Of a stretch of DNA of 64,000 bases, positions 8,593 to 19,370 are shown in pieces (positions within the stretch are counted from its first letter, which is position 1; the number at the start of each line of letters is the position of its first letter). The notes beneath the pieces were generated by a model that had not been told where the DNA came from, did not search any database, and saw only the letters and a list, made by a program, of their open reading frames with translations. The translations under genes were made by a program, and so were the position numbers. The stretch comes from Oceanisphaera avium (GTDB lineage Bacteria; Pseudomonadota; Gammaproteobacteria; Enterobacterales; Aeromonadaceae). Where the stretch lies: NCBI RefSeq assembly GCF_002157875.1, contig NZ_CP021376.1:2644501-2708500 (forward strand). Direction: 5' to 3'.

Positions 8593-10375
8593 CAGGTGCT
8601 GCCATGCCTTCGATTTGCCAGTCGCCATCCTGATACTCCATCCATTGTAAGCGCCGCTCAATGACCCCTTGTTCATTAACGCTAAGATCACCGGTTAAAC
8701 CAGGCACAGCACCACCTTGAGTGCTGAGCTCTGGCAGGCGAGGGAGTAAACTTAGCGCATCATAACCCAGTGCAAATAGCCGTAGCCAAGAGCTACTACT
8801 ATTGGGCCATTGTAGCTCGACTGTGGCTCTTAGCGGGTCTTCTTGGTCAAAGATCCAAGGCATGTCTGCCAACATCACGCCATTAAGCTCTTTCATCGGT
8901 GCTTGCCCACCTGGAATAAAGCTGCGCGAAGTGACGTAGGTAGGGAGGCGTTGTTTGCGGCTATCTCGTACAAAGTCAAAGTAGGGCAAAATAAAGCGCG
9001 TTTCAGTGGCGTTAGAGGCCATAAATACTGAGTCGATAGCGCCACTGGCGATAGCATCGCCGTCAGTATTTTTGGGGGCTGAGGTATTGAGTGCGCGGCG
9101 CACATCCGCTTCTATGGCTTGCTTACTACTAAAGTAAGCGACGCGTGCCGGCTGGCCACTGAGTTGTTGCCAGCGACGGTTAAATTCGGCTGCACTGCGT
9201 TTACCTAAGGCATTACCAGGAGCAAAGACTAAAGGTTGACGATGGCCTTGCTCCCACAGATGCAGTGCGCCTTCTGCCGCTTCACTTTCCGGAGATAAGG
9301 CAAAGTAATAGCGATGCGCTAACTCTTGGTTATTAGGCGGGCGATTTAGCGCCAACTGCGGCATGGCGGGATCTAATATATCCAGTGCCGCAATATTATC
9401 TTTTAGTAATGGACCAATAATAAAATCGGCGCCTGCACTTTGTAGCTCTTGGTAAAGCCGACTCATGTCTGTGGCGGTATCAAAGAAGCTCAGGGTAGAG
9501 CTTTGACCTTGATGCGCCTGCAAAATGCCATTACGAATGGCGTCCGCTTGGCTGGCTAACTGACCACTTAAGGGCAGTAACACCGCAATATGGCTTGGCT
9601 GATAAGTAGTGAGCGTGGGCGTGCGCTCTAAATCCTCTGGCAAATAATATCCTCCAGGGTGCTTGGGATAACTGCTACGCCATGAATTGAGTTGCCAATC
9701 GCGCTGTTTGTTATTGCTAGTGGGGGAGTTTAAAATCGCCATTAAGCGTAACCAACCCTGAGTATCGTCTTGATACTCTTCGTTTAACGCCTCATGTAAG
9801 CTTTCGCTAGAGAGCGGCGCGAGTAGCGCATAAATACGCTCTAGGTTCGCCTGCTGTCTTGCTCCTGCTAATTTCTCATGCCGTGCTACCAACATATCGG
9901 CGGCGGCAATGGGCTTATGTTGTTGCTCAAAGCGATGGGCTTGTTGTAAAAAATAATAATTTAGCGCACTGGGCTTAAGCGAGTCGCGGTTAATCGCTTC
10001 TAAGAGCTGCTGTGCTTGCTGGGCATCATTATTTGCCAGTGCTAGCTCTGCTGCGAGTAAATCAATAACGGGAGTTTGCTCTGGCGTGGCTGAGCTTCGT
10101 AATTGGGTGAGCTGTTTAGTGGCTTTTGCTAGCTCCTTTTCTTGTAACCAAGTGCGAATGGCGAGTACCTGCCAGCTAAAGGCATCCTTTGGCGAGGCCT
10201 TGTGCGCATACTTAAGATATTGCTCAGCACTTAATTCCAGCGTGCCAAACATCTTAGGCGGCGCATCTGGTAGGGGTTGTGAAACCATGCCGCTGCCACA
10301 GGCGAGCAGTAAATATGAAAGCACCATGGTGCATAATAGCCGTGATACACTCTTGCGTTGATGTAATGTAGCCAA
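8513..10375 (-). CDS. lpoA: Penicillin-binding protein activator LpoA
   Basis: The 620-residue lipoprotein has a signal ending LLLAC (Cys26), an N-terminal TPR-like helical region to about residue 250, and a C-terminal periplasmic-binding-protein-like domain starting HIAVLLPLSGQL. LpoA in the outer membrane reaches across the periplasm to stimulate PBP1a transpeptidation. It is divergent from rsmI, as in most gammaproteobacteria. Confidence 0.95.
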   Translation of the reverse strand: MATLHQRKSVSRLLCTMVLSYLLLACGSGMVSQPLPDAPPKMFGTLELSAEQYLKYAHKASPKDAFSWQVLAIRTWLQEKELAKATKQLTQLRSSATPEQTPVIDLLAAELALANNDAQQAQQLLEAINRDSLKPSALNYYFLQQAHRFEQQHKPIAAADMLVARHEKLAGARQQANLERIYALLAPLSSESLHEALNEEYQDDTQGWLRLMAILNSPTSNNKQRDWQLNSWRSSYPKHPGGYYLPEDLERTPTLTTYQPSHIAVLLPLSGQLASQADAIRNGILQAHQGQSSTLSFFDTATDMSRLYQELQSAGADFIIGPLLKDNIAALDILDPAMPQLALNRPPNNQELAHRYYFALSPESEAAEGALHLWEQGHRQPLVFAPGNALGKRSAAEFNRRWQQLSGQPARVAYFSSKQAIEADVRRALNTSAPKNTDGDAIASGAIDSVFMASNATETRFILPYFDFVRDSRKQRLPTYVTSRSFIPGGQAPMKELNGVMLADMPWIFDQEDPLRATVELQWPNSSSSWLRLFALGYDALSLLPRLPELSTQGGAVPGLTGDLSVNEQGVIERRLQWMEYQDGDWQIEGMAAPDAAGEDFSLDPELEAELKEELKQNAR

Positions 10376-10458
10376 TCCCTTTCATCCCAAGCTGTGCCAT
10401 TCTACTCCCTATATTAATAGGGCCATGACGGTGAAACAATTACTTGACAGGAGTCCTC

Positions 10459-11301
10459 ATGAGCCAAGCCGCTGCACTTTATATAGTGCCAACCCCTATC
10501 GGAAATTTGAATGATATCAGCCAGCGTGCACTGGATACATTACAAGAGGTTGATTTAATAGCCTGTGAAGATACCCGTCATACGGCCAAACTGCTATCTC
10601 ATTACCAGATTAATACCTCCACTTGGGCCTTGCACGATCATAATGAACAATATAAATCCGAACAGCTAGTGGCGCGGCTCTTGGATGGACAACGTATCGC
10701 CTTAGTCTCAGACGCGGGTACGCCGCTGATCAGTGATCCTGGTTATCACTTGGTCAATCGGTGTCGTGAAGCGGGCATTCAAGTCATCGCACTGCCTGGT
10801 CCTTGTGCGGCGATCACGGCGTTATCTGCTGCAGGCTTACCCACAGATCGCTTTGCTTTTGAAGGCTTTCTACCCGCTAAAGAAAAAGCGCGGCTAGATA
10901 AAATTGAACAATTAAAAGAAGAAGGCCGCACCTTAATTTTTTATGAGTCGCCGCGACGCTTAATTGATAGTGTGGCCGCACTAGTAGCGGTGTTGGGCGA
11001 CGACCGCCAAGTGGTGGTGGCCCGAGAAGTGACGAAAACCTTTGAGTCTATTCACAGCTTACCCGCTGCTGAAATGCTGACATGGCTTAAGCAAGACAGT
11101 AACCGTAGTCGTGGAGAAATTGTCTTGATGGTCGCCGGCTATCGAGCCAGCGTTGAAGATGAGTTAGCAGCTCCTGTGCTGCGCACGCTGCGTTTATTGT
11201 GTAGTGAGCTGCCGTTAAAGAAAGCCGCCGCGCTCACCGCCGAGATCCATGGCTCAAAGAAGAATGCATTATATAAGTACGGACTAGAGAACGGGCTTTA
11301 A
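10459..11301 (+). CDS. rsmI: 16S rRNA (cytidine1402-2'-O)-methyltransferase
   Basis: The start at 10459 follows AGGAG; an upstream in-frame TTG at 10444 lacks support. The 280-residue protein has the tetrapyrrole-methylase-type fold with [10 protein letters not shown] near the N-terminus, EDTRHT, and [12 protein letters not shown]. It methylates the ribose of C1402 in the decoding centre. It is divergent from lpoA. Confidence 0.96.
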   Translation: MSQAAALYIVPTPIGNLNDISQRALDTLQEVDLIACEDTRHTAKLLSHYQINTSTWALHDHNEQYKSEQLVARLLDGQRIALVSDAGTPLISDPGYHLVNRCREAGIQVIALPGPCAAITALSAAGLPTDRFAFEGFLPAKEKARLDKIEQLKEEGRTLIFYESPRRLIDSVAALVAVLGDDRQVVVAREVTKTFESIHSLPAAEMLTWLKQDSNRSRGEIVLMVAGYRASVEDELAAPVLRTLRLLCSELPLKKAAALTAEIHGSKKNALYKYGLENGL

Positions 11302-11410
11302 TAACGCTCTACGTTATCCGTTAAATAAATTGGGTGTGAGTGGGGACGTACAGCTTATTTCGTATGGCATATAGCAGCCAGAAGAGCTAGCGTCAGCCTA
11401 ATGGCTAGTG

Positions 11411-11416
11411 TACAAT
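11411..11416 (+). promoter_or_regulatory. rnpB promoter -10 element with GC-rich discriminator
   Basis: TACAAT (11411-11416) is followed by CCGCGCC and the predicted 5' end of the RNA at about 11424, the right distance for a start site. A GC-rich discriminator is typical of stable-RNA promoters. No convincing -35 box is seen. Confidence 0.6.
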
Positions 11417-11423
11417 CCGCGCC

Positions 11424-11806
<383 letters not shown>

Positions 11807-11812
11807 ACTTTT

Positions 11813-11838
11813 AAAACGCAGCTTCGGCTGCGTTTTTT
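11813..11838 (+). terminator. rnpB terminator with UUCG tetraloop
   Basis: AAAACGCAGC (11813-11822), TTCG loop, GCTGCGTTTT (11827-11836), then T residues. Confidence 0.92.
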
Positions 11839-11913
11839 CATTATGTCGTCCTATTCGCGCTTTATGGGGTTATTAGAACCCAACTGAGACCCAAGAACCG
11901 CACGAATACACAA

Positions 11914-11937
11914 CCTGACTCTTTTCAGGGTCTTTTT
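11914..11937 (+). terminator. Weak hairpin with T-tract upstream of mraZ
   Basis: CCTGA (11914-11918) and TCAGG (11925-11929) are followed by a T-rich stretch. The stem is short; it may end read-through from rnpB. Confidence 0.35.
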
Positions 11938-11950
11938 CTATTTAGCTTGC

Positions 11951-11979
11951 TTGAAATGCCTCCCTTGCCTCCTTACAAT
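11951..11979 (+). promoter_or_regulatory. mra/dcw cluster promoter
   Basis: TTGAAA (11951-11956), a 17-base spacer and TACAAT (11974-11979) form a good sigma-70 promoter. The predicted start at about 11986 lies directly before the MraZ-type repeats. Confidence 0.75.
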
Positions 11980-11987
11980 CTAGCGAA

Positions 11988-12020
11988 GTGGGGAAAAGTG
12001 GTTTTTGTGGAACAAACTGG
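11988..12020 (+). promoter_or_regulatory. Putative MraZ operator (TGG repeats with ~10-base period)
   Basis: TGG occurs at 11989, 11999, 12008 and 12018, the first within GTGGGG, at spacings of 10, 9 and 10 bases. MraZ is known to bind GTGGG-type direct repeats at a 10-base period in the mra leader, repressing its own operon. Placement just after the -10 element fits autoregulation. Confidence 0.65.
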
Positions 12021-12036
12021 TCTTTAAGGACTCATA

Positions 12037-12494
12037 ATGCTGCGTGGTACACACGCCATCAGCCTAGACAGCAAAGGCCGCTTGGCAATACCGACTCGAT
12101 ATCGAGAAAAATTTCGCGAAGAAGCGGACGGTATTTTAGTGTGCACGGTAGATATCTTTGAACCCTGTTTGTTGCTCTATGCTCTTTCTGAGTGGGAGCA
12201 AATAGAAAAAAACTCCGCTTACTTTCTCGTATGGACCCTCAAGAGCGGCGGCTGCAACGGGTATTGCTTGGCCATGCCAGCGAATGCGAATTAGATAGCC
12301 AAGGACGTTTATTAATTCCCAGACCCTTGTGCCAACACGCAGGGCTGGAAAAGAAAATTATGCTGGCGGGGCAACTCAATAAGTTTGAAATTTGGGATGA
12401 GCGGCGCTGGCAACAACAAATTAGCGATGACTTGCAGCTTCTTCCTGATGAAGACTGGAATACATCCGCACGACTGCGGGATTTTGGGTTATAA
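12037..12494 (+). CDS. mraZ: Transcriptional regulator MraZ, with apparent -1 frameshift
   Basis: Two overlapping frames together give one complete MraZ of about 152 residues, the E. coli length. The first frame (12037 onward) covers the first AbrB-like half through EWEQIEK; the second frame continues [15 protein letters not shown] to the stop at 12494 with the second half ([22 protein letters not shown]). The switch lies at a run of seven A (12206-12212), where eight would restore the frame. The site reads A-AAA-AAC in phase, a possible -1 slippery heptamer. Either a base is missing from the assembly, the gene is mutated, or the ribosome shifts. MraZ represses the dcw operon; putative sites lie upstream. 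Confidence 0.85.
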
Positions 12495-12495
12495 C

Positions 12496-13440
12496 ATGAG
12501 CCAACAACACACACATATTACGGTTTTGCTACACGAAGCGGTGGCTGGCTTAGACATTAAACCTGATGGTATTTACGTAGATGGCACCTTTGGCCGCGGT
12601 GGCCATTCTCGCCACATCCTCTCTCAATTAGGTCCAAATGGGCGCTTATTCGCCATTGACCGCGACCCGCAAGCCATAGCTGAAGCCGCCACTATTACTG
12701 ACCCGCGTTTTAAAATTCTCCATGGTCCTTTTTCTCAGCTGGCGAGCATGATGGCCGAGCTGGGCTTAACGAAAAAGATTGACGGCGTTCTGTTGGACTT
12801 AGGCGTTTCTTCTCCACAGTTAGATGAAGCAGAGCGGGGCTTTAGCTTTCAAAAAGATGGTCCGCTAGATATGCGCATGGACACGACCACGGGGCAAAGT
12901 GCGGCACAATGGTTAGCCGAGGCCAGCGAAGATGATATTACGTGGGTATTAAAAAATTACGGTGAAGAAAAATTTGCTCGTAAAATTGCCCGCGCTATTG
13001 TCTTTGATCGCGCGACTGAACCCTATACTCGCACGCGAGCTCTGGCACAAATGATAGCGCGCGTCAGCCCCAGTAAAGATAAACACAAACATGCGGCTAC
13101 GCGAAGTTTTCAAGCGATCCGTATTCATATTAATGGTGAGCTCGAGGAGATTGGACAAGCACTGGCCGGCGCACTGGAAGTATTAGCGCCCCAGGGGCGC
13201 TTATCGGTGATTAGTTTTCACTCCTTAGAAGATCGCATCGTCAAGCGCTTTATTCGCAAGCACGAACAAGGCCCAGAGCTCCCTCCTGGATTACCGCTCA
13301 CCGAAGCTCAATTATCGACAGGGCGCTTATTAAAAAGCCTCGGTAAAGCGCAAAAGCCGACTCGTGAAGAAGTGGCCGCTAACCCTCGCTCTCGTAGCTC
13401 AGTACTGCGGGTGGCAAAGCGCTTGGATAATGAGCAGTGA
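12496..13440 (+). CDS. rsmH: 16S rRNA (cytosine1402-N4)-methyltransferase
   Basis: The start at 12496 ([16 protein letters not shown]) matches the family; a longer frame from 12385 is an overlap with mraZ. The 314-residue protein has the SAM-binding [10 protein letters not shown] motif and the C-terminal [13 protein letters not shown] signature. It methylates the base of C1402, the same nucleotide that RsmI modifies on the ribose. It starts one base after the mraZ stop and overlaps ftsL by four bases. Confidence 0.97.
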   Translation: MSQQHTHITVLLHEAVAGLDIKPDGIYVDGTFGRGGHSRHILSQLGPNGRLFAIDRDPQAIAEAATITDPRFKILHGPFSQLASMMAELGLTKKIDGVLLDLGVSSPQLDEAERGFSFQKDGPLDMRMDTTTGQSAAQWLAEASEDDITWVLKNYGEEKFARKIARAIVFDRATEPYTRTRALAQMIARVSPSKDKHKHAATRSFQAIRIHINGELEEIGQALAGALEVLAPQGRLSVISFHSLEDRIVKRFIRKHEQGPELPPGLPLTEAQLSTGRLLKSLGKAQKPTREEVAANPRSRSSVLRVAKRLDNEQ

Positions 13441-13751
13441 GAAGCGCTAGAGTGAATCTTGCCAAAGAAATTGGCCAAGACTTATTACGCTATAAATGGC
13501 TGTTATTATTAGCCGCTATTACCATTGGCTCGGCACTCATCGTGATTGTGATCACTCAAGGAACGCGCCAGCTCACCAGTGAATATAACGAGCTCATGGC
13601 TGAGCAAGACCGGCTGGATATTGAATGGCGTCATTTACTGTTAGAGCAAAACACACTAATGGAGCACAGCCGCATAGAGCTGCTAGCACGAGATAAACTG
13701 GGTATGAAACGACCTGCCCCGGCCGAGGAAAAACTGGTGGTGCAACAATGA
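13437..13751 (+). CDS. ftsL: Cell division protein FtsL
   Basis: The 104-residue bitopic protein has a short cytoplasmic N-terminus, one membrane helix (about residues 20-42) and a periplasmic leucine-zipper-like coiled coil with the conserved [12 protein letters not shown] segment. The start is GTG overlapping the rsmH stop (GTGA); a second in-frame GTG at 13452 is an alternative. FtsL joins FtsB and FtsQ to activate FtsWI at the septum. Confidence 0.93.
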   Translation: MRSARVNLAKEIGQDLLRYKWLLLLAAITIGSALIVIVITQGTRQLTSEYNELMAEQDRLDIEWRHLLLEQNTLMEHSRIELLARDKLGMKRPAPAEEKLVVQQ

Positions 13752-15493
13752 GACGGCGCAAGCAAGCTAAAAAAGAGCCGCTTTTAACGAGCTGGCGCTT
13801 CCTAACCGTCTGTGCCTTTATTGTGGTGGCGTTTGCCTCCTTATTTGCTCGCGCAGCTTGGATACAAGTGGTGTCGCCGGATCGGTTGCGCATGGAGGGC
13901 GATATGCGCTCCTTGCGCACCGCCGTAACCAGCACTACGCGCGGCATGGTAATGGATAGGAACGGGGAAGAGTTAGCGGTATCGGTACCGGTACAAGCGG
14001 TATGGGCAGATCCTAAACAAGTGCATGGTGAGCAGAGTTTAAAAAAAGAACAAGCTTGGCAGGCGCTAGCGGATGTATTGGGCGTGCCACGAGAAAAATT
14101 ACTGAAACAGGTAGAAAACCCTAAGCGTCGCTTTGTTTATTTACAGCGCCAAGTTACGCCAGCGGTGGCAGAATACATTAGAAAATTGCGTCTACCTGGG
14201 GTTCACCTGCGCCCCGAAGAACGGCGCTTTTATCCCACTGGGGAAATTAATGCCCATATGGTGGGCATGACCAATATCGATGGTAACGGCATAGAAGGCA
14301 TTGAGCGCAGTTACAATGACTGGCTAACGGCACAAGCGGGCGAGCGTCGCGTTCGCAAAGATAGAACAGGGCGCATTATTGAAGACTTAGGCGTGGTGTC
14401 AGAAGCGCGCCAAGCCAATAATATTCAGCTGAGTATTGATCAACGCATCCAAGCCTTAGCCTATCGCTCGCTAAAGCGTGCCAGTGAGTATTACCGTGCC
14501 ACTTCTGCCTCTCTGGTATTAATTGATGTAAAAAGCGGCGAAGTCTTGTCCATGGTCAATAGCCCGTCATTTAATCCTAATAACCGTGGCCAGTATCAAA
14601 GTTTTCGCGCGCGTAATCGCGCGGCGACCGATGCTTATGAGCCCGGCTCTACTTTAAAGCCGCTCATTGTAGTGAGTGCCTTAGAAAACGGCGTGGTCAA
14701 TGCTAATTCTATTATTGATACCAGTCCGGGCTGGATGCGCCTTGGCGGCAAGCGGGTGTCAGATACGCGCAACTTAGGCCCAATTAGCGTAGAAACGGTG
14801 TTAATGCGCTCTTCTAATATGGGCATGGTACGAATGGCATTACAAGAAACGCCAGAACAGTTAATCGACACCTTATATCGCTTTGGGTTGGGAATTGACT
14901 CGGGTACCGGTCTGGTGGGCGAAAGCCCAGGCTTAGTGCCGCAGCGTCGTCGCTGGTCAGATATTGAAAAAGCCACCTTATCCTTTGGTTATGGCTTAAC
15001 AGTAACGCCCTTACAGCTAGCGCAAGCGTACGCCGTTATCGCCAACGGTGGCGTGCGGTTTCCACTCAGTATTCTTAAGCGAGAACAACCCCCTAAGGGG
15101 GAGCAGGTTATCCCTAAACAGCACGCCGACTCAGTACTCAAGATGTTAGAAGCTGTGGTAGGCCCGGGCGGGACTGCAGGGAACGCCGCTATTCCGGGCT
15201 ATCGTGTGGGTGGCAAAACGGGTACCTCGCGCAAAGCTATCGCCGGCGGTTATGGTAACGATTACGTAGGCTTATTTGCCGGCGTGGCGCCCATTAGTGA
15301 TCCGCGACTGGCTATGGTGGTAGTGATGAATGAGCCACAAGGTGATCAATATTATGGTGGGCAAGTGGCGGCGCCGGTGTTTGCTGAGGTGATGAGTGGC
15401 GCGCTGCAATTAATGAATATTCGCCCCGATGGTGCCAAAGATGAACAATTTAACTTAGCAGGTCAGGAGGCAAAACGTGTCCCTCACACTTAG
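13748..15493 (+). CDS. ftsI: Division-specific transpeptidase FtsI (PBP3)
   Basis: The 581-residue class B PBP has an N-terminal membrane helix (about residues 17-38), a dimerisation domain, and a transpeptidase domain with intact motifs: S301-T-L-K304, S355-S-N357 and K490-T-G-T. It crosslinks septal peptidoglycan with FtsW. It overlaps ftsL by four bases (ATGA) and murE by 17 bases. Confidence 0.97.
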   Translation: MRRRKQAKKEPLLTSWRFLTVCAFIVVAFASLFARAAWIQVVSPDRLRMEGDMRSLRTAVTSTTRGMVMDRNGEELAVSVPVQAVWADPKQVHGEQSLKKEQAWQALADVLGVPREKLLKQVENPKRRFVYLQRQVTPAVAEYIRKLRLPGVHLRPEERRFYPTGEINAHMVGMTNIDGNGIEGIERSYNDWLTAQAGERRVRKDRTGRIIEDLGVVSEARQANNIQLSIDQRIQALAYRSLKRASEYYRATSASLVLIDVKSGEVLSMVNSPSFNPNNRGQYQSFRARNRAATDAYEPGSTLKPLIVVSALENGVVNANSIIDTSPGWMRLGGKRVSDTRNLGPISVETVLMRSSNMGMVRMALQETPEQLIDTLYRFGLGIDSGTGLVGESPGLVPQRRRWSDIEKATLSFGYGLTVTPLQLAQAYAVIANGGVRFPLSILKREQPPKGEQVIPKQHADSVLKMLEAVVGPGGTAGNAAIPGYRVGGKTGTSRKAIAGGYGNDYVGLFAGVAPISDPRLAMVVVMNEPQGDQYYGGQVAAPVFAEVMSGALQLMNIRPDGAKDEQFNLAGQEAKRVPHT

Positions 15494-16949
15494 AGAGTTA
15501 GCCCAAGCGCTAGGACACACGGCGCCGGCCATTCCTATCACTGCGATCACACTAGATAGCCGGGCCGTGGTGCCTGGCTGCTTATTTATTGCCATTCAAG
15601 GACAAGTGCAAGATGGGCGGCAATATATAGAAACAGCACTCGCCCAAGGCGCCGCCGGCGTATTAGTTGAGGTAGCGCATCCCGAGCAAGCAGGCCTAGT
15701 GGCTGATGATCCTCGTTTACTGAATGTCTATCAGCTCGCTCAGCAGGTGTCTTTGTTAGGTGGGTTATTTTATGGCGATATGTCTGCTGCTTTGCCAGTA
15801 GTAGGCGTGACCGGCACCAATGGTAAGAGCACAGTTAGCCAAATTATTGCTAATTGGAGCGACTTGTTGGGCACTCCTGCTGGGGTAATGGGCACCCTAG
15901 GTAATGGCCTTTATGGCCACTTAACGCCGGCAATAAATACCACCGGCTCGCCTTTAGCGATCCAAGCGCAACTGGCTGCTTTACAAAGGGCGGGTGCCAA
16001 GCGAGTGGCGATGGAGGTCTCTTCTCATGGCTTGCATCAACACCGAGTGGCAGCACTGCAGTTTAAGGTGGCCGTGTTCACTAATCTCAGTCGTGATCAC
16101 CTAGATTATCACGCCACTATGGCAGAGTACGCCGCGGCTAAGCGCCAATTATTTGAATTGTGTCAGCAGGCACGGGTGATAAATGCCGACGATCAGCTGG
16201 GTCGTCGCTGGTTGGTACACTATCCCGATGCCATTGCTTATAGCTTGCATGGACGGCTGAGTGATTTTAGCGGTAAACAAATTGTCGCGGAAACGGTGCG
16301 CTTTTCTGGCGATGGCATGCAAGTGACCATTAACTCTGATTGGGGCAATGGTGTATTATTCGCCCCCCTGATGGGCAGCTTCAATGTGGCTAATCTATTG
16401 GCCGCCATGGGCGCGTTATTAGCGTTGGGCGAGCCCTTTGAGCGATTATTAGCCACTGCGGCGCAATTATCGGGCATAGAAGGGCGCATGGAGTCATTTC
16501 GCGCCCCGCAACAGCCGTTAGTGATTGTAGATTATGCTCATACGCCCGATGCCTTAGAGCAAGTACTAAACGCCTTGCGCCAGCACTGCCAAGGTCAATT
16601 ATGGTGTGTAGTGGGTTGTGGCGGAGACCGAGATAAAGGTAAGCGCCCGCTAATGGCCGCCGCCGCCGAGCAAGGGGCAGACTGCGTGGTACTGACTGAA
16701 GATAATCCTCGTACTGAGTCGGCCAGCAATATTATTAACGATATGCGCCAAGGATTAAGCGCGCCAGACTCAGTGCCGGTGGTGCACAATCGAGCCGACG
16801 CTATTGCTTATGCTATCGCACAAGCAAGCGCGGACGATATTATTTTAGTGGCCGGTAAAGGCCATGAGGATTACCAGATAGTGGGCAGCGAAAAAATACA
16901 TTATAGCGATCGCGAAACGGTCGCGGCGTTATTGGGAGCGAATTTATGA
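15477..16949 (+). CDS. murE: UDP-MurNAc-tripeptide synthetase (meso-DAP adding)
   Basis: The GTG start at 15477 is preceded by AGGAGG inside the end of ftsI. The 490-residue Mur ligase has the ATP loop GTNGKST (113-119) and the DNPRTE motif, whose DNPR part is characteristic of meso-diaminopimelate-specific enzymes. It adds the third residue of the stem peptide in the cytoplasm. The stop overlaps the murF start. Confidence 0.97.
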   Translation: MSLTLRELAQALGHTAPAIPITAITLDSRAVVPGCLFIAIQGQVQDGRQYIETALAQGAAGVLVEVAHPEQAGLVADDPRLLNVYQLAQQVSLLGGLFYGDMSAALPVVGVTGTNGKSTVSQIIANWSDLLGTPAGVMGTLGNGLYGHLTPAINTTGSPLAIQAQLAALQRAGAKRVAMEVSSHGLHQHRVAALQFKVAVFTNLSRDHLDYHATMAEYAAAKRQLFELCQQARVINADDQLGRRWLVHYPDAIAYSLHGRLSDFSGKQIVAETVRFSGDGMQVTINSDWGNGVLFAPLMGSFNVANLLAAMGALLALGEPFERLLATAAQLSGIEGRMESFRAPQQPLVIVDYAHTPDALEQVLNALRQHCQGQLWCVVGCGGDRDKGKRPLMAAAAEQGADCVVLTEDNPRTESASNIINDMRQGLSAPDSVPVVHNRADAIAYAIAQASADDIILVAGKGHEDYQIVGSEKIHYSDRETVAALLGANL

Positions 16950-18292
16950 TAGCGCTAACATTAAGCCAAATAGCTGACGCCTCCGGCGGAGAGCTACGCG
17001 GAGCAGACCGCTTAGTAACGCGCGTGACGACTGACAGCCGACAGCGACTCAGTGCCGGCACGCTATTTGTCGCCTTAACAGGCGAGCGTTTTGATGGTCA
17101 TGACTTTGTCGCTGATGCGCTAGCGCAAGGCGCTGATGCCCTATTAGTGGAGCGCTGGTTAAGCGTGCCCGATACGGTGGCCCAAATAAAGGTCGCCGAT
17201 GCGCGGTTAGCGCTGGGCGTGCTAGGAGGCTTAGTTCGCGAACAAAGTAGCGCCAAAGTATTAGCCATTACCGGCAGTTGTGGCAAAACCACGGTAAAAG
17301 AAATGGCCGCCTCTATATTGCGCCAAAAAGGCCAAGTGCTGGCCACCGAAGGTAATTTAAACAATGAAATCGGCGTGCCTCTTACCTTATGCCAGCTCAC
17401 CGCAGATACAGATTTCGCCGTTGTTGAGCTAGGAGCGAACCATGTGGGTGAAATCGCTTGGACCAGTTCTTTAACCCAACCTCATGTGGCCATTATTAAT
17501 AATGTGGAAGCCTCACACTTAGAAGGCTTTGGCTCTTTGGAGGGGGTGGCACAAGCGAAAGGGGAAATCTATTCAGGCTTAGTAGAAGGCGGGGTAGCCA
17601 TTGCTAATGGTGCCAGCCCCTTTTGTAAGCTGTGGAAAGAACACTACCCCTTAGTTTATTTTGGTGAGCATAAAGCGTATCAGGCACGAGATATTCAATT
17701 AGACAGAGCCGGCTGTGCACAATTTCGCTTGCTCACCCCTCAAGGTGAGGTAGCCATTAAATTGCCACTTCCGGGTAAGCATAATGTGGCAAATGCGCTA
17801 GCCGCCGCGGCAGGCACCGAGCAACTAGGGGCCAGCTTAAGCGATATTAGCCAAGGTTTAAGTCAGTTTGCGTCGTCTGCAGGGCGCTTGCAGGTATGGA
17901 CGCGACCCGGCTTGACGGTGTTAGATGATACATATAACGCCAGTGTGGCTTCTGTACTTGCAGGTTTAGACACCCTAGCTAGCTTGCCTGGTTTTCATAT
18001 CTTTGTGTTTGGCGATATGGCCGAGCTTGGCAGTTATAGCAAAGCCATGCATAGCCAAGTGGGTGAGCACGCCAAAAAACTCGGTATTGACTGCGTATTA
18101 ACCGTAGGTAAAGACAGCCAATTTACGGCGCAAGCGGCACAAGGGCGACATTTTGTCGATAAACAACAATTACAGACAGTGTTATTTGAGACGCTGGCTC
18201 AACAACATAAGGTTGTGGTTTTGATTAAGGGTGCACGTAGTGCGCGCATGGAAGACGTGGTACGCGCGATACAGGAGAAAAGTCCATGCTAG
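16946..18292 (+). CDS. murF: UDP-MurNAc-tripeptide:D-Ala-D-Ala ligase
   Basis: The 448-residue Mur ligase has the ATP loop [12 protein letters not shown] near residues 109-120, the [13 protein letters not shown] segment specific to MurF, and the C-terminal LDDTYNAS motif. It adds D-Ala-D-Ala to complete the pentapeptide precursor. It overlaps murE by four bases and mraY by seven. Confidence 0.97.
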   Translation: MIALTLSQIADASGGELRGADRLVTRVTTDSRQRLSAGTLFVALTGERFDGHDFVADALAQGADALLVERWLSVPDTVAQIKVADARLALGVLGGLVREQSSAKVLAITGSCGKTTVKEMAASILRQKGQVLATEGNLNNEIGVPLTLCQLTADTDFAVVELGANHVGEIAWTSSLTQPHVAIINNVEASHLEGFGSLEGVAQAKGEIYSGLVEGGVAIANGASPFCKLWKEHYPLVYFGEHKAYQARDIQLDRAGCAQFRLLTPQGEVAIKLPLPGKHNVANALAAAAGTEQLGASLSDISQGLSQFASSAGRLQVWTRPGLTVLDDTYNASVASVLAGLDTLASLPGFHIFVFGDMAELGSYSKAMHSQVGEHAKKLGIDCVLTVGKDSQFTAQAAQGRHFVDKQQLQTVLFETLAQQHKVVVLIKGARSARMEDVVRAIQEKSPC

Positions 18293-19368
18293 TTTGGCTG
18301 GCGGAGTGGCTGACTCCTTATTTCAGCTTTTTTAACGTATTTTCTTACCTAACTTTTAGAGCCGTTATCGCCATTTTAACTGGCTTAGTCATTAGTCTGT
18401 GGGTGGGGCCTTACTTAATACGACGACTACAACAGCTGCAAATTGGCCAAGTAGTACGCGACGATGGCCCTGAGTCACATTTTAGTAAGGCTGGCACGCC
18501 CACTATGGGCGGCCTAATGATCCTTATTTCTATTTTTGGCACCGTATTGTTATGGGCGCGCCTAGATAATCCGTATGTATGGATAGTGTTGTTTGTTTTA
18601 GGTTCTTTTGGAGCCATCGGTTTTGTCGACGATTATCGCAAAGTGGTACGCAAAGATACCGATGGCTTGATTGCCCGTTGGAAGTACTTTTGGCAATCCA
18701 TGGCGGCCCTTGCCGCGGCGCTAGCGGCTTATATCATCGCTAAAGACCCCGCCCAGACCCAATTAGTGGTGCCCTTTTTTAAAGAAGTGATGCCGCAACT
18801 GGGTTTATTTTTTATTATTTTGAGTTATTTCGTGATTGTCGGCTCTAGCAACGCCGTTAACTTAACCGATGGTTTAGATGGCCTCGCTATTATGCCGGTG
18901 GTGATGGTGGCGGCAGGCTTTGCCTTAGTGGCGTGGGCCACCGGTAACGTTAACTTTGCGGCGTACTTGCATATTCCTTATGTGGCCCATGCGGGTGAAC
19001 TCACCGTGTTTTGTACCGCCATTGTCGGTGCTGGTTTAGGCTTTTTATGGTTTAACACCTATCCCGCTCAAGTCTTTATGGGGGATGTAGGTTCATTAGC
19101 GCTAGGCGCGACCTTAGGTGTTATTGCAGTGTTGGTGCGCCAAGAGTTTTTATTGGTGATCATGGGCGGGATCTTTGTGATTGAAACGCTATCGGTCATC
19201 TTACAAGTCGGCTCTTATAAGCTGCGCGGCCAGCGTATTTTTCGCATGGCGCCCATTCATCATCACTATGAGTTAAAAGGTTGGCCTGAGCCGCGAGTGA
19301 TTGTGAGATTTTGGATTATCACGCTGATGCTGGTACTGATTGGCCTCGCTACCTTAAAGGTAAGATAA
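18286..19368 (+). CDS. mraY: Phospho-MurNAc-pentapeptide transferase
   Basis: The 360-residue, roughly ten-helix membrane protein has the catalytic FVDDYRK aspartates, the [10 protein letters not shown] motif and the [10 protein letters not shown] and [11 protein letters not shown] segments. It transfers phospho-MurNAc-pentapeptide to undecaprenyl phosphate to make lipid I. Confidence 0.97.
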   Translation: MLVWLAEWLTPYFSFFNVFSYLTFRAVIAILTGLVISLWVGPYLIRRLQQLQIGQVVRDDGPESHFSKAGTPTMGGLMILISIFGTVLLWARLDNPYVWIVLFVLGSFGAIGFVDDYRKVVRKDTDGLIARWKYFWQSMAALAAALAAYIIAKDPAQTQLVVPFFKEVMPQLGLFFIILSYFVIVGSSNAVNLTDGLDGLAIMPVVMVAAGFALVAWATGNVNFAAYLHIPYVAHAGELTVFCTAIVGAGLGFLWFNTYPAQVFMGDVGSLALGATLGVIAVLVRQEFLLVIMGGIFVIETLSVILQVGSYKLRGQRIFRMAPIHHHYELKGWPEPRVIVRFWIITLMLVLIGLATLKVR

Positions 19369-19370
19369 GC

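Noticed and set aside
12385..12495. Extended N-terminus for rsmH
   Set aside because: The extension lies in the mraZ 3' end out of frame, and the family starts at 12496.
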